Shown piece by piece: positions 24,378 to 32,149 of a stretch of 34,436 nucleotides of DNA. Position numbers and translations under genes: made by a program. Position 1 is the stretch's first letter. Every line of letters begins with the position of its first letter. Origin of the DNA: Solirubrobacteraceae bacterium (GTDB lineage Bacteria; Actinomycetota; Thermoleophilia; Solirubrobacterales; Solirubrobacteraceae); contig JAJCYD010000032.1 of assembly GCA_029263125.1 (NCBI GenBank), positions 1 through 34,436 of the forward strand, given 5' to 3'. The notes beneath the pieces are model-generated. The model searched no databases and had not been told where the DNA came from. It was given only the letters and a program-made list of their open reading frames with translations.

Positions 24378-25414
24378 GACGCGCTTGCGCGCCTGCGCAG
24401 GTTGCTGTGCAGGTACACCACGCGATCACCCGCGCGCACCTCGGCCGCCCGCGGGTCGTCGAAGCGCATCAGCTCGTCCCCCCGGATCACCGCGATGATC
24501 GGGCCGGGCATCGACAGCGCCGCGCACGGGCCGGCCTCGTCGTCGTCGACGGCGCGCTGGGCGATGTCCAGGCCCTGGCCCAGCGTGATGAGATCCTCCA
24601 GCACCTCGGCGACCTTCGGCTGCTGCACGGCGAAGCCCAGCAGCCGGCCGGAGGCCTCGGCCGAGGTGATCACCGACGTCGCTCCGCTCTGTCGCAGCAG
24701 GTGGGCGTTCTTGTCCTCGCGCACGGCGGACACGATCGTCGCGTCGGGGTTCAGCTCGCGCACCGTCAGGGTCGTCAGCACCGCCGTATCGTCGCGGCTG
24801 ACCGCGACAACCACCGAGCGCGCGTGCTTCACACCGGCCTCCATGAGCACGTCCGTGGCCGCCGCGCTGCCGGCCAATGCCGTCACGCCCGCCGCCGTCG
24901 CACGCCGGCGCGCTTCGGCGTTGTCGTCGATGACGACGATCTGGTCCGGCATGACGCCGTGCGCGACCAGCGTGTCCAGCGCGCTGCGCCCCTTGACGCC
25001 GAAGCCGCAGATGATCACGTGGTTCTTCAAGGTGGTCCTCCATCGCAGACGGCGGTATGCATCGCGGCTTCGCTGCGCAAGGATCTCAAGTGTCGTCCCG
25101 ACGAGCAGGATGAGAAAGAGGATCCGGGCGGGTGTGACGAGCAGTGTGGTCACCAGGCGCGCCGTGTCGGTCACGGGCCGGATGTCGCCGTAGCCGGTCG
25201 TCGTGATGCTGACCGTCGAGTAGTAGAACGCGTCGAGCAGGCTGACGGAGTCGTCCTCGGGGTCGATGTAGCCGGCGCGCCCCAGGTAGGTGAGCATGGC
25301 GACGAACGTCACGAGACCGATCGCGATCGCGATGCGCAGGAGGATCCCCCGCACCGGCCCGCGCGTACGGCCCGGAAACTCGACCTGTACGGCCTCGACG
25401 TCGCGCAGCACCAC
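24374..25414 (-). CDS. Two-TM potassium channel with RCK (TrkA) domains
   Basis: A 346-aa channel subunit. TM1 is at about 26-44, the pore helix and filter TTTGYGD at 71-77, TM2 at about 86-110, then an RCK_N Rossmann domain (HVIICGFGVKGRSALD, with the GxGxxG-type loop at 137-142) and a C-terminal RCK_C part (GPIIAVIRGDELMRFDDP, then DRVVYLHS). Such MthK-type tetramers open in response to a cytoplasmic ligand such as Ca2+, ATP or ADP. The ligand cannot be told here. The start is GTG 25414, and no good ribosome-binding site is seen. It is the first gene of a minus-strand operon with the phosphatase (GTGA overlap) and fructosamine kinase. Confidence 0.92.
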   Translation of the reverse strand: MVLRDVEAVQVEFPGRTRGPVRGILLRIAIAIGLVTFVAMLTYLGRAGYIDPEDDSVSLLDAFYYSTVSITTTGYGDIRPVTDTARLVTTLLVTPARILFLILLVGTTLEILAQRSRDAYRRLRWRTTLKNHVIICGFGVKGRSALDTLVAHGVMPDQIVVIDDNAEARRRATAAGVTALAGSAAATDVLMEAGVKHARSVVVAVSRDDTAVLTTLTVRELNPDATIVSAVREDKNAHLLRQSGATSVITSAEASGRLLGFAVQQPKVAEVLEDLITLGQGLDIAQRAVDDDEAGPCAALSMPGPIIAVIRGDELMRFDDPRAAEVRAGDRVVYLHSNLRRRASAS

Positions 25415-25809
25415 TCGGGACTGTACGGCCCAGGTCTGTCGCGCCGGACGTCAGTCGATCGTTGCTCGACCTCATGCTGTCGCGGGCGGTCACGGGGAGC
25501 CGCCGACAACGCTCGTGGCGACCTCGGGCGGTTCCGCCCTGCCGGTGGCGGGCGGCATCGCAGCCGCCACCGCCTGACGCCAGCCCCCGAGAGCCGTGAT
25601 CGCACACCGATGCGCTGAACGCGCTCAGACGTTGGCGGTCGTCGCGCCGTGTCTCTGCGTCGATCATCGGCTCACCTCCTGCTCGGTGGATTCCACGGTG
25701 AACGTTGTACGCGCGAGCGCTGCCGCGCCGAACTGCGGATGCTGGCCGTTGTGGGTATCTACCATTCGCAGACGCCCGTTTGAGCAGATCGTGGGGACCG
25801 CCGCCCAGC
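25415..25809. other. Intergenic region with an unexplained perfect Shine-Dalgarno
   Basis: About 395 bases between the divergent channel and VWA-lipoprotein genes. No gene is convincing. On the minus strand AGGAGG (25680-25675) stands 7 bases before an ATG at 25667, an ideal initiation site. The frame starts MIDAETRRDDRQRLSAFSAS and then becomes Arg/Gly-rich and runs far into the channel gene in another frame, so only the first 30 or so residues look usable. It may be a leader peptide or a frameshifted small gene. The promoter of the channel operon should lie between here and 25415. Confidence 0.45.
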
Positions 25810-26625
25810 ATGAGAACCCGCCGCACCAGATTCGCCGTGCTCGGCGGGGTCGCCGCCCTCGCTCTCGTGGGCTGCGGTGGTGGCGGCGACGACGCGTGCG
25901 TCGCCGAGCCGGGGGCGGCTCCCGGTGCGGTGCAGGTCGACACCGGCTGTGCCGTCAACACGGTCGTCGCGGTCGACGCGACCGGAGCGATCGCCGATCG
26001 GACGCTCGCGCGCGACGTCAGCTCCACCGCGCTGCGCGCGGCTGAAAAGACGATCACGTCTGGCGGACACCTGAGGATGTTCGTCTTCGCCGGCGACGCA
26101 AACGCCGTCGAGGTCATCTACGACGACGACGTGCAGACTCTCAAGCAGTCCGACGAGACCCGCCGCGGACCGCAGGAGCAGGCGCTGCGCACTGCCCTCG
26201 CGACGACGCTCGACAGCGCGTTGGGCGTCACCGGCGACGATCCGGCGCTGCGCGGTCGCGTGCGCGAGCTGACCCGCGGTGGCACGTCGGACATCGCGCG
26301 CGCCGTGCGCAACGGCCTGCGGTCGCTCACATCCCGGTCGGGCGCCAAGGCGCTGACGCTCGTCTCCGACGGCGTGCAGGCCAGCGACCAGCTCAAGCTC
26401 TCCAGCGCCGTCGATTCCGGCGGCGATCCGGCGGAGCTCGGCGCGCGGCTCGGCGAGCTGATCGGCAGCGCGGGCGGCGTGGATGTCCTGCAGGTCGCGG
26501 GGCTCGGGCGCCTGCCCGATCGCGTCAACCAGAGCGCGCGACGCACCGACGCGCTCGTCGAGATCTGGAAGGCCGCGTGCGAGCGATCGCGCGCGACGCG
26601 CTGCGCGACCACGACCGAGCTGTGA
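25810..26625 (+). CDS. VWA-like lipoprotein
   Basis: A 271-aa exported lipoprotein. The basic n-region and LGGVAALALVGC lipobox (Cys22) anchor it outside the membrane. The mature part looks like a von Willebrand factor A fold: VVAVDATGAI (53-61) supplies a MIDAS-like D-x-T-G in place of D-x-S-x-S, RGGTSDIARAV (157-167) the TxxxA element, and KALTLVSDGVQ (180-190) the third acidic element. Four further cysteines (30, 47, 257, 265) may form disulfides. ATG 25810 was chosen for the signal peptide; the upstream in-frame extension is implausible. It is first of three close genes on this strand. A VWA domain usually means metal-dependent protein binding. The partner is unknown. Confidence 0.76.
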   Translation: MRTRRTRFAVLGGVAALALVGCGGGGDDACVAEPGAAPGAVQVDTGCAVNTVVAVDATGAIADRTLARDVSSTALRAAEKTITSGGHLRMFVFAGDANAVEVIYDDDVQTLKQSDETRRGPQEQALRTALATTLDSALGVTGDDPALRGRVRELTRGGTSDIARAVRNGLRSLTSRSGAKALTLVSDGVQASDQLKLSSAVDSGGDPAELGARLGELIGSAGGVDVLQVAGLGRLPDRVNQSARRTDALVEIWKAACERSRATRCATTTEL

Positions 26626-26644
26626 TGCACGCCAGGAGCACCGG

Positions 26645-27994
26645 ATGACCGAACCCGACGAGCACTCCCCCACCCTGCCGCCGCCACTGCTGCCGATTCC
26701 GTCGATCGGTGAGCCTGCGCAGGCGCCGGAGGAGTCCGAGCGTCCGATGCCGGACGCCACGACCGTCGCGCCGGACATCGCCGATGGTGCGCGCACCGGC
26801 GGCGCGCACCCGCGCGACGACGCCGACCGCGTGCGCGGCGAGCTGGTCGCCGAGAGCATCGCCCAGCACGCCGACCATGCGATCGGCGCACGCCTCGGGC
26901 CGCTGATGGAGAGCGCCGTCCGCGTCCGCGCGCTCGACGACGACCTCATCAAGGCCAGCGCGGCCGCCGAGGAGATCCGCACGCCGGCCGGCGAGGTCGC
27001 GCCCGCGCCCACGGCGGATACCCGGCGGGGTCGCCTGGCGGCCCGCATCGGTACCGGCGGCGGCCTGCTCGCGCTGTTCTTCGCCGTCGGCATCGCCGAG
27101 GCGTTGTTCGCCTATGACGGCTTCCGCGAGCTCGCCCGCTTCCGCGCCAGCGACCCGACGCTGCTGCGCGAAGGGGCACCCGCCCTATCGGCGATCGTCA
27201 TCGCGCTGCTGATCGCGATCGGTCAGAAGGCCGTGGGCAAGAACCTGCGCCTCGCGCACGCGCGCGATCCGCGGCCGGCCGACGACGGCGGGCGGCGACT
27301 GCTGGAACGCGACCTCTCCAGGGCGGCCCGCTATGCGGTGGCGCTGGCGATCATCGTGACCGGCCTGGGTCTGTGGTATGGCGTTCAGAGCGCCCGCACG
27401 ACTGCCAACAACGCGGCGACGGCACGCGAGCAGGCCAACCAGGCCGCCGGCGCGCGCGGCGCGGCCGCGCAGCAACTCGCCGACCAACCGACGACCGTCG
27501 GCAGCGCGCCGGGCGTCTACTTCCTCGTCTCGGCGGCGGTCTTCCTGCTCGGAATCGGTGTCGCCTACCTGCTCGTCGATCCGTCGCGCGATGCCCGCGA
27601 GCGCCGTCGCCGCCGCGATGCCGCCACGTTGGAGCATCGAGACCGAATCCGAACGCGGCTGGCCGGCGAGGTCGGCGCGCTCGTCGCCCAGCGCGCCGAG
27701 ATCGCGACCACCGTGGCCAATGCCAAGCGCCAGATGCGCCAGGAGGCCGTCCTGCACCCGGAGGTCGCCTTCTTGCAGCGTGCCGACGAGTTCCCGCACC
27801 TCTACGGCACGTGGAAGCCCCGGGAGAGCACGCGCCTCCCGCTGGCCCCGGAGGTCGGCGACGCCCACCACGCCCAGGCCGCCCTTGCCCAGGACAGCGG
27901 ACTCACCGTTCCCGACAAGCTCGCCGATGTCGACGCGCTGATCGCCGACCTGCTGGGCCGCAACCTCGCGGCGCCGAAGAGCCCGCCGCGGTGA
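26645..27994 (+). CDS. Four-TM protein of unknown function in VWA operon
   Basis: A 449-aa membrane protein that I do not recognise. Residues 1-130 are Pro/Ala/acid-rich and probably cytoplasmic. TM helices lie at about 138-157, 178-196, 230-247 and 290-312. Between TM3 and TM4 is a short Ala/Gln-rich external stretch (TTANNAATAREQANQAAGAR, about 252-271), predicted helical. The C-terminal 135 residues start with an Arg-rich run (DARERRRRRDAATLEHRDRI) and look like a coiled coil, then EAVLHPEVAFLQRADEFPHL. AGGAG sits 6 bases before ATG 26645. The gene overlaps the next by GTGA, so the products are made together and may form one complex across the membrane. No catalytic motif seen. Confidence 0.8.
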   Translation: MTEPDEHSPTLPPPLLPIPSIGEPAQAPEESERPMPDATTVAPDIADGARTGGAHPRDDADRVRGELVAESIAQHADHAIGARLGPLMESAVRVRALDDDLIKASAAAEEIRTPAGEVAPAPTADTRRGRLAARIGTGGGLLALFFAVGIAEALFAYDGFRELARFRASDPTLLREGAPALSAIVIALLIAIGQKAVGKNLRLAHARDPRPADDGGRRLLERDLSRAARYAVALAIIVTGLGLWYGVQSARTTANNAATAREQANQAAGARGAAAQQLADQPTTVGSAPGVYFLVSAAVFLLGIGVAYLLVDPSRDARERRRRRDAATLEHRDRIRTRLAGEVGALVAQRAEIATTVANAKRQMRQEAVLHPEVAFLQRADEFPHLYGTWKPRESTRLPLAPEVGDAHHAQAALAQDSGLTVPDKLADVDALIADLLGRNLAAPKSPPR

Positions 27995-29013
27995 GCGGAC
28001 CGCGCACGGCGCCCCAGCGACGATCGAGCACCGCTCGGCGCTTGCCGGGCGGCGCACGGAGCCCTGGGCCCGCGACCCCGGCGGCTCGGCGTGCACGCCT
28101 CGACATGCCCACCGGCGCCGCGCACGTGCCCGATGCCCAATCGGACCGGCAGGCCACGGCGGCCCATCAGCCCGCCGCGCCGCGCGAGCTGACGGGCCTC
28201 GCGCTCCTGCTCGACCAGCTCGACGCGCTGCTGCGCGACCCGACGATCGCCCGCGCGCTGTCGGCATTCGCCGCGAAGCTCTCGGCGGGCATGCGCGGCG
28301 TGCTCGCGGCGATCACCGACGCCGCGCGACGGCTGCCGAGCATCCGATTGCGGCTGTCACGCCGGCTGCTGCTCGGGCTGCTCGCGGTGACGCTGCCGGT
28401 CGCCCTGCTCGCGCTCCTGAGCTCCGCGGACGACGAAAGATCGGCGGACGGGACGAGCGCGCCCGCAGCCGGCGCTCCCGCCGCGGCGGGAGCGTCCCCC
28501 GGCGGCGGGGTCGCGATGCCGCGGCTTGCGGGTGCGCCCGAGAAGGTGCAACCCGTCTCCGTGGCCCTCGTCCTGGATGGCACGTACGACGGCCCGCGAC
28601 GCGCCCGCGAGCTGCGCGCGCTCGGAACATGGCTGGCACAGAACCACGCGGCGGGCACGCGCGTGTCGGTGATCGACCCGGCCGCCGGCCGCGCCAGCGC
28701 ACCCCTGCGCCCGACCGATCTCGCGAGCGCGCGCCTCACGCGTCAACCGTCGAGCACATCGGCGGCTATCCGCTCTGCCTTCGGCAATGCGGACGCCGGC
28801 CGGCGCCTGCTCGTGACGGTGGGAAGCAGCGTGCCCGCCGGCACCAGCTCGGCGCTGCGTATCACCACCCGGCGCGGCGCCACCGCCGGCGCGGCGCGCT
28901 CATCGGGCGGCGGGAACTCGCGCACCACGATCGACGATCGTCGGCCGGACGCGCTCGCGGCCAGCGTGGCCCGCGGCATCATGGCCGTCTCGGGCCAGAC
29001 CGAGCGACCCTGA
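27991..29013 (+). CDS. Single-TM protein with extracytoplasmic VWA-like domain
   Basis: A 340-aa protein starting at GTG 27991, overlapping the previous stop. Residues 1-120 are basic and Ala/Pro-rich with an amphipathic stretch (LTGLALLLDQLDALLRDPTI). One TM is at about 126-145. An Ala/Gly/Pro/Ser linker leads to an outer domain from about 185. VQPVSVALVLDGTYDGPRRA resembles strand 1 of a VWA or related Rossmann-like fold (Asp196-Gly-Thr), with RELRALGTWLA as the following helix and GRRLLVTVGSS as a later strand. The MIDAS is incomplete, so metal binding is doubtful. With the VWA lipoprotein two genes upstream, it suggests two outer VWA-like parts around the four-TM protein. Function unknown. 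Confidence 0.76.
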   Translation: MSGPRTAPQRRSSTARRLPGGARSPGPATPAARRARLDMPTGAAHVPDAQSDRQATAAHQPAAPRELTGLALLLDQLDALLRDPTIARALSAFAAKLSAGMRGVLAAITDAARRLPSIRLRLSRRLLLGLLAVTLPVALLALLSSADDERSADGTSAPAAGAPAAAGASPGGGVAMPRLAGAPEKVQPVSVALVLDGTYDGPRRARELRALGTWLAQNHAAGTRVSVIDPAAGRASAPLRPTDLASARLTRQPSSTSAAIRSAFGNADAGRRLLVTVGSSVPAGTSSALRITTRRGATAGAARSSGGGNSRTTIDDRRPDALAASVARGIMAVSGQTERP

Positions 29014-29044
29014 CGACAGGCCGGGCGCACGGCCCACGACGACC

Positions 29045-29068
29045 GCGGGGCGCCCGAAGGCGCCCCGC
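29045..29068. terminator. Strong bidirectional terminator hairpin
   Basis: A perfect 10-bp stem (GCGGGGCGCC with GGCGCCCCGC) closed by a CGAA tetraloop, 31 bases after the VWA operon. It is the strongest hairpin noticed in an intergenic region here. The T-run is missing but GC-rich stems suffice in many actinobacteria. It may also end the converging small gene at 29143. Confidence 0.75.
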
Positions 29069-29142
29069 ATACAGCATCGTTCCAGTCGGATGGCCCGCCG
29101 CCGTGCCCCTGCGCGCAGGGCGGGCCTCCGTGGGTGGTTCGT

Positions 29143-29292
29143 CTAACTCTTGCCGAGCAGGCGCTCGATCGTTGCGGCGCTCACCGGCGACAGCTGGGTC
29201 GGCGCGTCGATGACGGTGGGAGCGGCGGCTGCCCCTCCGAGCGCGATCTTGCCGAGAGATGCTGTTCCACCCTGGCTACCTGCGTTCTGCAA
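29143..29292 (-). CDS. Possible 49-aa protein
   Basis: A short frame from TTG 29292 with an excellent ribosome-binding site (GGAAGGAG, 6 bases before the start), ending at a TAG. The product starts QNAGSQGGTASLGKIALGG and ends SPVSAATIERLLGKS, with an Ala/Pro/Thr middle. It has no TM, no cysteine and no recognised family. The ribosome-binding site and gene-like codon use are the main support. A 30-codon-longer frame from 29382 lacks this support. It converges on the VWA operon across the terminator at 29045-29068. Its mix of Gly/Ala and small polar residues would fit a secreted or modified peptide, but no modifying enzyme is nearby, so I assign no function. Confidence 0.45.
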   Translation of the reverse strand: MQNAGSQGGTASLGKIALGGAAAAPTVIDAPTQLSPVSAATIERLLGKS

Positions 29293-29322
29293 TGTGTGCT
29301 CCTTCCGGATGGCCGATACCGC

Positions 29323-29338
29323 CGCACGAGAACGTGCG
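29323..29338. promoter_or_regulatory. Inverted repeat upstream of the 49-aa ORF
   Basis: Arms CGCACG and CGTGCG around AGAA, starting 31 bases before the TTG start. It could be an operator or an RNA hairpin in the leader. At only 6 bp per arm in GC-rich DNA, chance is possible. Confidence 0.3.
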
Positions 29339-29591
29339 ACGCCTGCTGCGTAACTCGTGCCCCGCACTCCCCCTGGGAGCACGCGGCGCTATGGCGCACA
29401 ACCGCTCCGTGACCAGAGGCCGCGAAGTCCGTTCATGCCCTCAACGCTCGCCAGAATAGCACGGCGAAGATGGCGCGTCACGCGCTGGTCAAGCGCCGGG
29501 AACCGCCCCATCAGCGGGATGTTTCAGCGCCCTGCGCCGGCGTCAGATCACGGTGGCCGGGACACGCATACGATGGCTTTGGAGCCAGCCG

Positions 29592-29620
29592 TTGTTGCTC
29601 GCGCAACTACCTGCTACTAT
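29592..29620 (+). promoter_or_regulatory. Sigma-70 promoter of the sigma-factor gene
   Basis: A -35-like TTGTTG (29592-29597) and a -10 TACTAT (29615-29620) are separated by exactly 17 bases, in a locally A/T-rich patch 141 bases before the sigma gene ATG. Spacing and sequence fit a vegetative promoter. Confidence 0.55.
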
Positions 29621-29761
29621 TCCCGTCGGCGACGTGCGGGTAGTAGTCCGTTCGCTCGACCGGCCTCTCCGAGCTCAGCACGCGCCGCGATATGCGGAAG
29701 TGCTTTGACGGAACGGGCACGCAGCGAGTCGAGTCGCCCCGACACGTCCGAAAGGGAACGC

Positions 29762-30709
29762 ATGTCCAGGACCACCACACCCACGCAGAGCCGCCGCCGC
29801 GGCGATCATGACGCCGCCCCCAAGCGGGCGCCACGTCGTGCCACCGCCGCGGAGAGCGCGCGCACCGAGCGTCGCGCACAGGCCGAGGCCGCCTCCGACT
29901 CGCTACAGATCTTTCTCAACCAGGCCTCGCGCCACGCGCTGCTGACGGCGCCCGAGGAGATCGAGCTCGCCAAGCGCATCGAGCGCGGCGACGTCGACGC
30001 CAAGGACCGCATGATCAACTCCAACCTGCGCCTCGTCGTCTCGCAGGCCCGCCGTTACCAGGGTCTCGGGCTTCCGCTCGGCGACCTCGTCCAGGAGGGC
30101 ACGCTCGGCCTCATCCGCGCTGCCGAGAAGTTCGACTGGCGCAAGGGCTTCAAGTTCTCGACGTACGCGACGCTGTGGATCCGCCAGAGCATCCAGCGTG
30201 GTCTCGCGAACACGTCGCGGACGATTCGCCTGCCCTCCCACATCGAGCAGCGTGAGCGCAAGCTTTCGCGCGTCGAGCGCGAGCTGACGGCGAAGCTCTC
30301 CCACGACCCCTCCGATCAGGAGGTCGCCGACGCGGCCGAGATGACGATCGAGGACGTGCACGCCCTGCGCGCCGCACGGCGTGTCGTGACGAGCCTCGAC
30401 GTGCCGATCGGCGACGAGGGCGACAGCCATCTCGGTGACTTCATCGCCAGCGAGGGACCGGACCCCAGCGAGCAGGCGGTCTCGACGGAGCTGGAGAGCA
30501 CGGTCGCACAGGCGCTCGGCAAGCTCACGCTCGAGGAGCGCAACGTCGTCGAGCTGCGCTTCGGCCTGCGTGACGGCCGCGAGCGGACCGTCGAGGCAAC
30601 CAGCCGCGAGCTGGGCGTCAGCCGCGAGCGCACCCGTCAGCTCGAGGAGCGGGCGATGCGCAGCCTCGGCGACGAGCCGAGCCTGGCCGGTCTGCGCGAA
30701 GCCGCGTAG
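29762..30709 (+). CDS. RNA polymerase sigma-70 factor, group 2/3 type
   Basis: A 315-aa sigma factor. After a basic, probably disordered N-terminal tail (1-40) come region 1.2 (SLQIFLNQASRHALLTAPEE, 47-66), region 2 with RMINSNLRLVVSQARRYQ (83-100), GDLVQEGTLGLIRAAEKFDW and FSTYATLWIRQSIQRGL of 2.3-2.4, region 3 (about 160-235) and region 4 with the HTH SRELGVSRERTRQLEERAMR (281-300). It lacks a region 1.1 and is short for the primary sigma, so it is more likely an alternative or secondary sigma able to read near-consensus promoters. A good ribosome-binding site (AAAGGGA) precedes ATG 29762. Upstream in-frame sequence is non-coding. It is transcribed alone, with no anti-sigma gene next to it. 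Confidence 0.93.
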   Translation: MSRTTTPTQSRRRGDHDAAPKRAPRRATAAESARTERRAQAEAASDSLQIFLNQASRHALLTAPEEIELAKRIERGDVDAKDRMINSNLRLVVSQARRYQGLGLPLGDLVQEGTLGLIRAAEKFDWRKGFKFSTYATLWIRQSIQRGLANTSRTIRLPSHIEQRERKLSRVERELTAKLSHDPSDQEVADAAEMTIEDVHALRAARRVVTSLDVPIGDEGDSHLGDFIASEGPDPSEQAVSTELESTVAQALGKLTLEERNVVELRFGLRDGRERTVEATSRELGVSRERTRQLEERAMRSLGDEPSLAGLREAA

Positions 30710-30799
30710 GACCGCAGCTCCGCTTGGCCGCCGGCGCGCGGCCATGCGGACGTCGCGCGGCCAGCGCAACAATGCGACCCTCTCGACGTCTGAGGAGGC

Positions 30800-32149
30800 A
30801 TGCGCCCATCCGGACTCGCGCCGCTGCTGATCGTCGCATGCGTCGCGCTGTCATGGCCGGTTGAGGCCCGGGCTGCGCCCCTCCAGCTCTCCTTCAGCGG
30901 GTCGCCACAGGATCTCGACACCGACGCGGTCGCGCCCCTGCTCTCCCGCGACGAGCGATCGGGTCGCGTCCTGGCCGTCTGGAGCGTGCGTGTGGGCACT
31001 CGCGATCTCACCACCACCATCGCACGCGTGCTGGACGCGCGCGGCCGGCCAATCGGTGCGGCGTTCAAGCTGCGGGGCTTGACGGTGTTCGGCGGCGGCA
31101 ACCGCCCGGCCACGCTGATGGCGATCGCCGCTCGTCCCCGAGCCGGTGGCTGGATCGTGGCGGCGGCCGCCCGCAGCGCGGGCACCAGGAGCCGTGTGGT
31201 CTCGGCGGTCGTGACGCCGGGTGGGAACGTCGGACGCCGACGTGCCCTCTCCGCTGCGACGGCGCCACGCACGGAGATCCGAAGCCTTGGCCTGGCCGTC
31301 GACCCGCGCAGCGGGCGCGCCATCGTGAGCTGGTTTGTCAATCGCCACTCCAAGGCCGATCGAGCGACGCGGGGTAGCCGCCGTGCGGTGCTCGCGCGCG
31401 GCATCGACTCCAACGGACGCCCCAGAACGCCCGTCCGAGCCCTGTACACAGCTCCCAGAGACTCAACCTTGATCGAGGGAGAGGTCGCGATCGGCTTCGT
31501 GCCCAAGACCCGAAGCTGGCTGGCGGTGTGGACGCACGACGTCAGGTTCGCGCGCAAGCGCGTCATCAACATCTACGCGCGGCGCGTCCTGGGTTCTGTG
31601 AGACCGCGAGGTCCCGTCCGCGCCGCCGGGAGAGCGGCATCCGGCGATGAGATGTTCGGCGCTCCCAGCGTGATCGCCGGCACCGCCGCGAGTGGTGCGC
31701 TCGCGCTGTTCAGACACGAGACGCTTGATGGCAACCGCCTGCTGCTGGCGCGCCTGAATGCCAACGGCGTCGTCCGCGGCCGTGCGAGGACCGTGGGCGC
31801 CCGCGGAGATGGGGAGCCGACCTCGCCCAGCGCCGTCGTCGACTCCTCCAGCGGCGGCCTCCTGGTCTACGGGCAGGCCTGCAGCGCGGTTGGGCACGGG
31901 GGTTGCCGGCAGTTCACCCCCATCATTGGACAGCGGCTCAGCGCATCGGGTGCGCCCTTCGGCGCTTCTAGGGTGATACGCCGGCAGGCCGCAGGCCCAG
32001 GCGTCGCGCTGGCGCGCTCGGAAACGGGGTCCTACCTGCTCGCGTGGCAGGCGGCGGCAGTGTCGGGGGCGGCGTACTACAGCGACAACGCCATGTTCAC
32101 GATCTTCCCGAACAAGGCCGAGATCTTCATCGAGGAGCTGACGCCCTGA
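30800..32149 (+). CDS. Secreted repeat-containing protein, beta-propeller-like
   Basis: A 449-aa exported protein. The signal peptide is LAPLLIVACVALSWPVEARA, ending near residue 25. The rest consists of recurring beta-strand patterns: 'vlAVWsvr', ARVLDARGRPIG, GWIVAAAAR, AIVSWFVNR, SWLAVWTHD, ALALFRHE, GGLLVYGQ, SYLLAWQA, each followed by a turn and a strand such as 'ARxLxAxGxxxG'. That suggests a multi-bladed propeller of the type found in long secreted actinobacterial proteins. No catalytic residues are seen. TGAGGAGG sits 2 bases before ATG 30800. The gene lies 90 bases after the sigma gene and its 3' end overlaps the converging MocR gene by 23 bp. Ligand and role unknown. Confidence 0.76.
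   Translation: MRPSGLAPLLIVACVALSWPVEARAAPLQLSFSGSPQDLDTDAVAPLLSRDERSGRVLAVWSVRVGTRDLTTTIARVLDARGRPIGAAFKLRGLTVFGGGNRPATLMAIAARPRAGGWIVAAAARSAGTRSRVVSAVVTPGGNVGRRRALSAATAPRTEIRSLGLAVDPRSGRAIVSWFVNRHSKADRATRGSRRAVLARGIDSNGRPRTPVRALYTAPRDSTLIEGEVAIGFVPKTRSWLAVWTHDVRFARKRVINIYARRVLGSVRPRGPVRAAGRAASGDEMFGAPSVIAGTAASGALALFRHETLDGNRLLLARLNANGVVRGRARTVGARGDGEPTSPSAVVDSSSGGLLVYGQACSAVGHGGCRQFTPIIGQRLSASGAPFGASRVIRRQAAGPGVALARSETGSYLLAWQAAAVSGAAYYSDNAMFTIFPNKAEIFIEELTP

Larger units (their letters stand above)
29293..29761. other. Intergenic region between divergent small ORF and sigma gene
   Basis: About 470 bases with no credible gene: frames are Arg-rich and lack ribosome-binding sites. Contents seen: an inverted repeat at 29323-29338 upstream of the small ORF, a sigma-70 promoter at 29592-29620 and the 141-nt leader of the sigma-factor gene (29621-29761). 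Positions 29350-29590 show nothing further that I can name. Confidence 0.6.
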
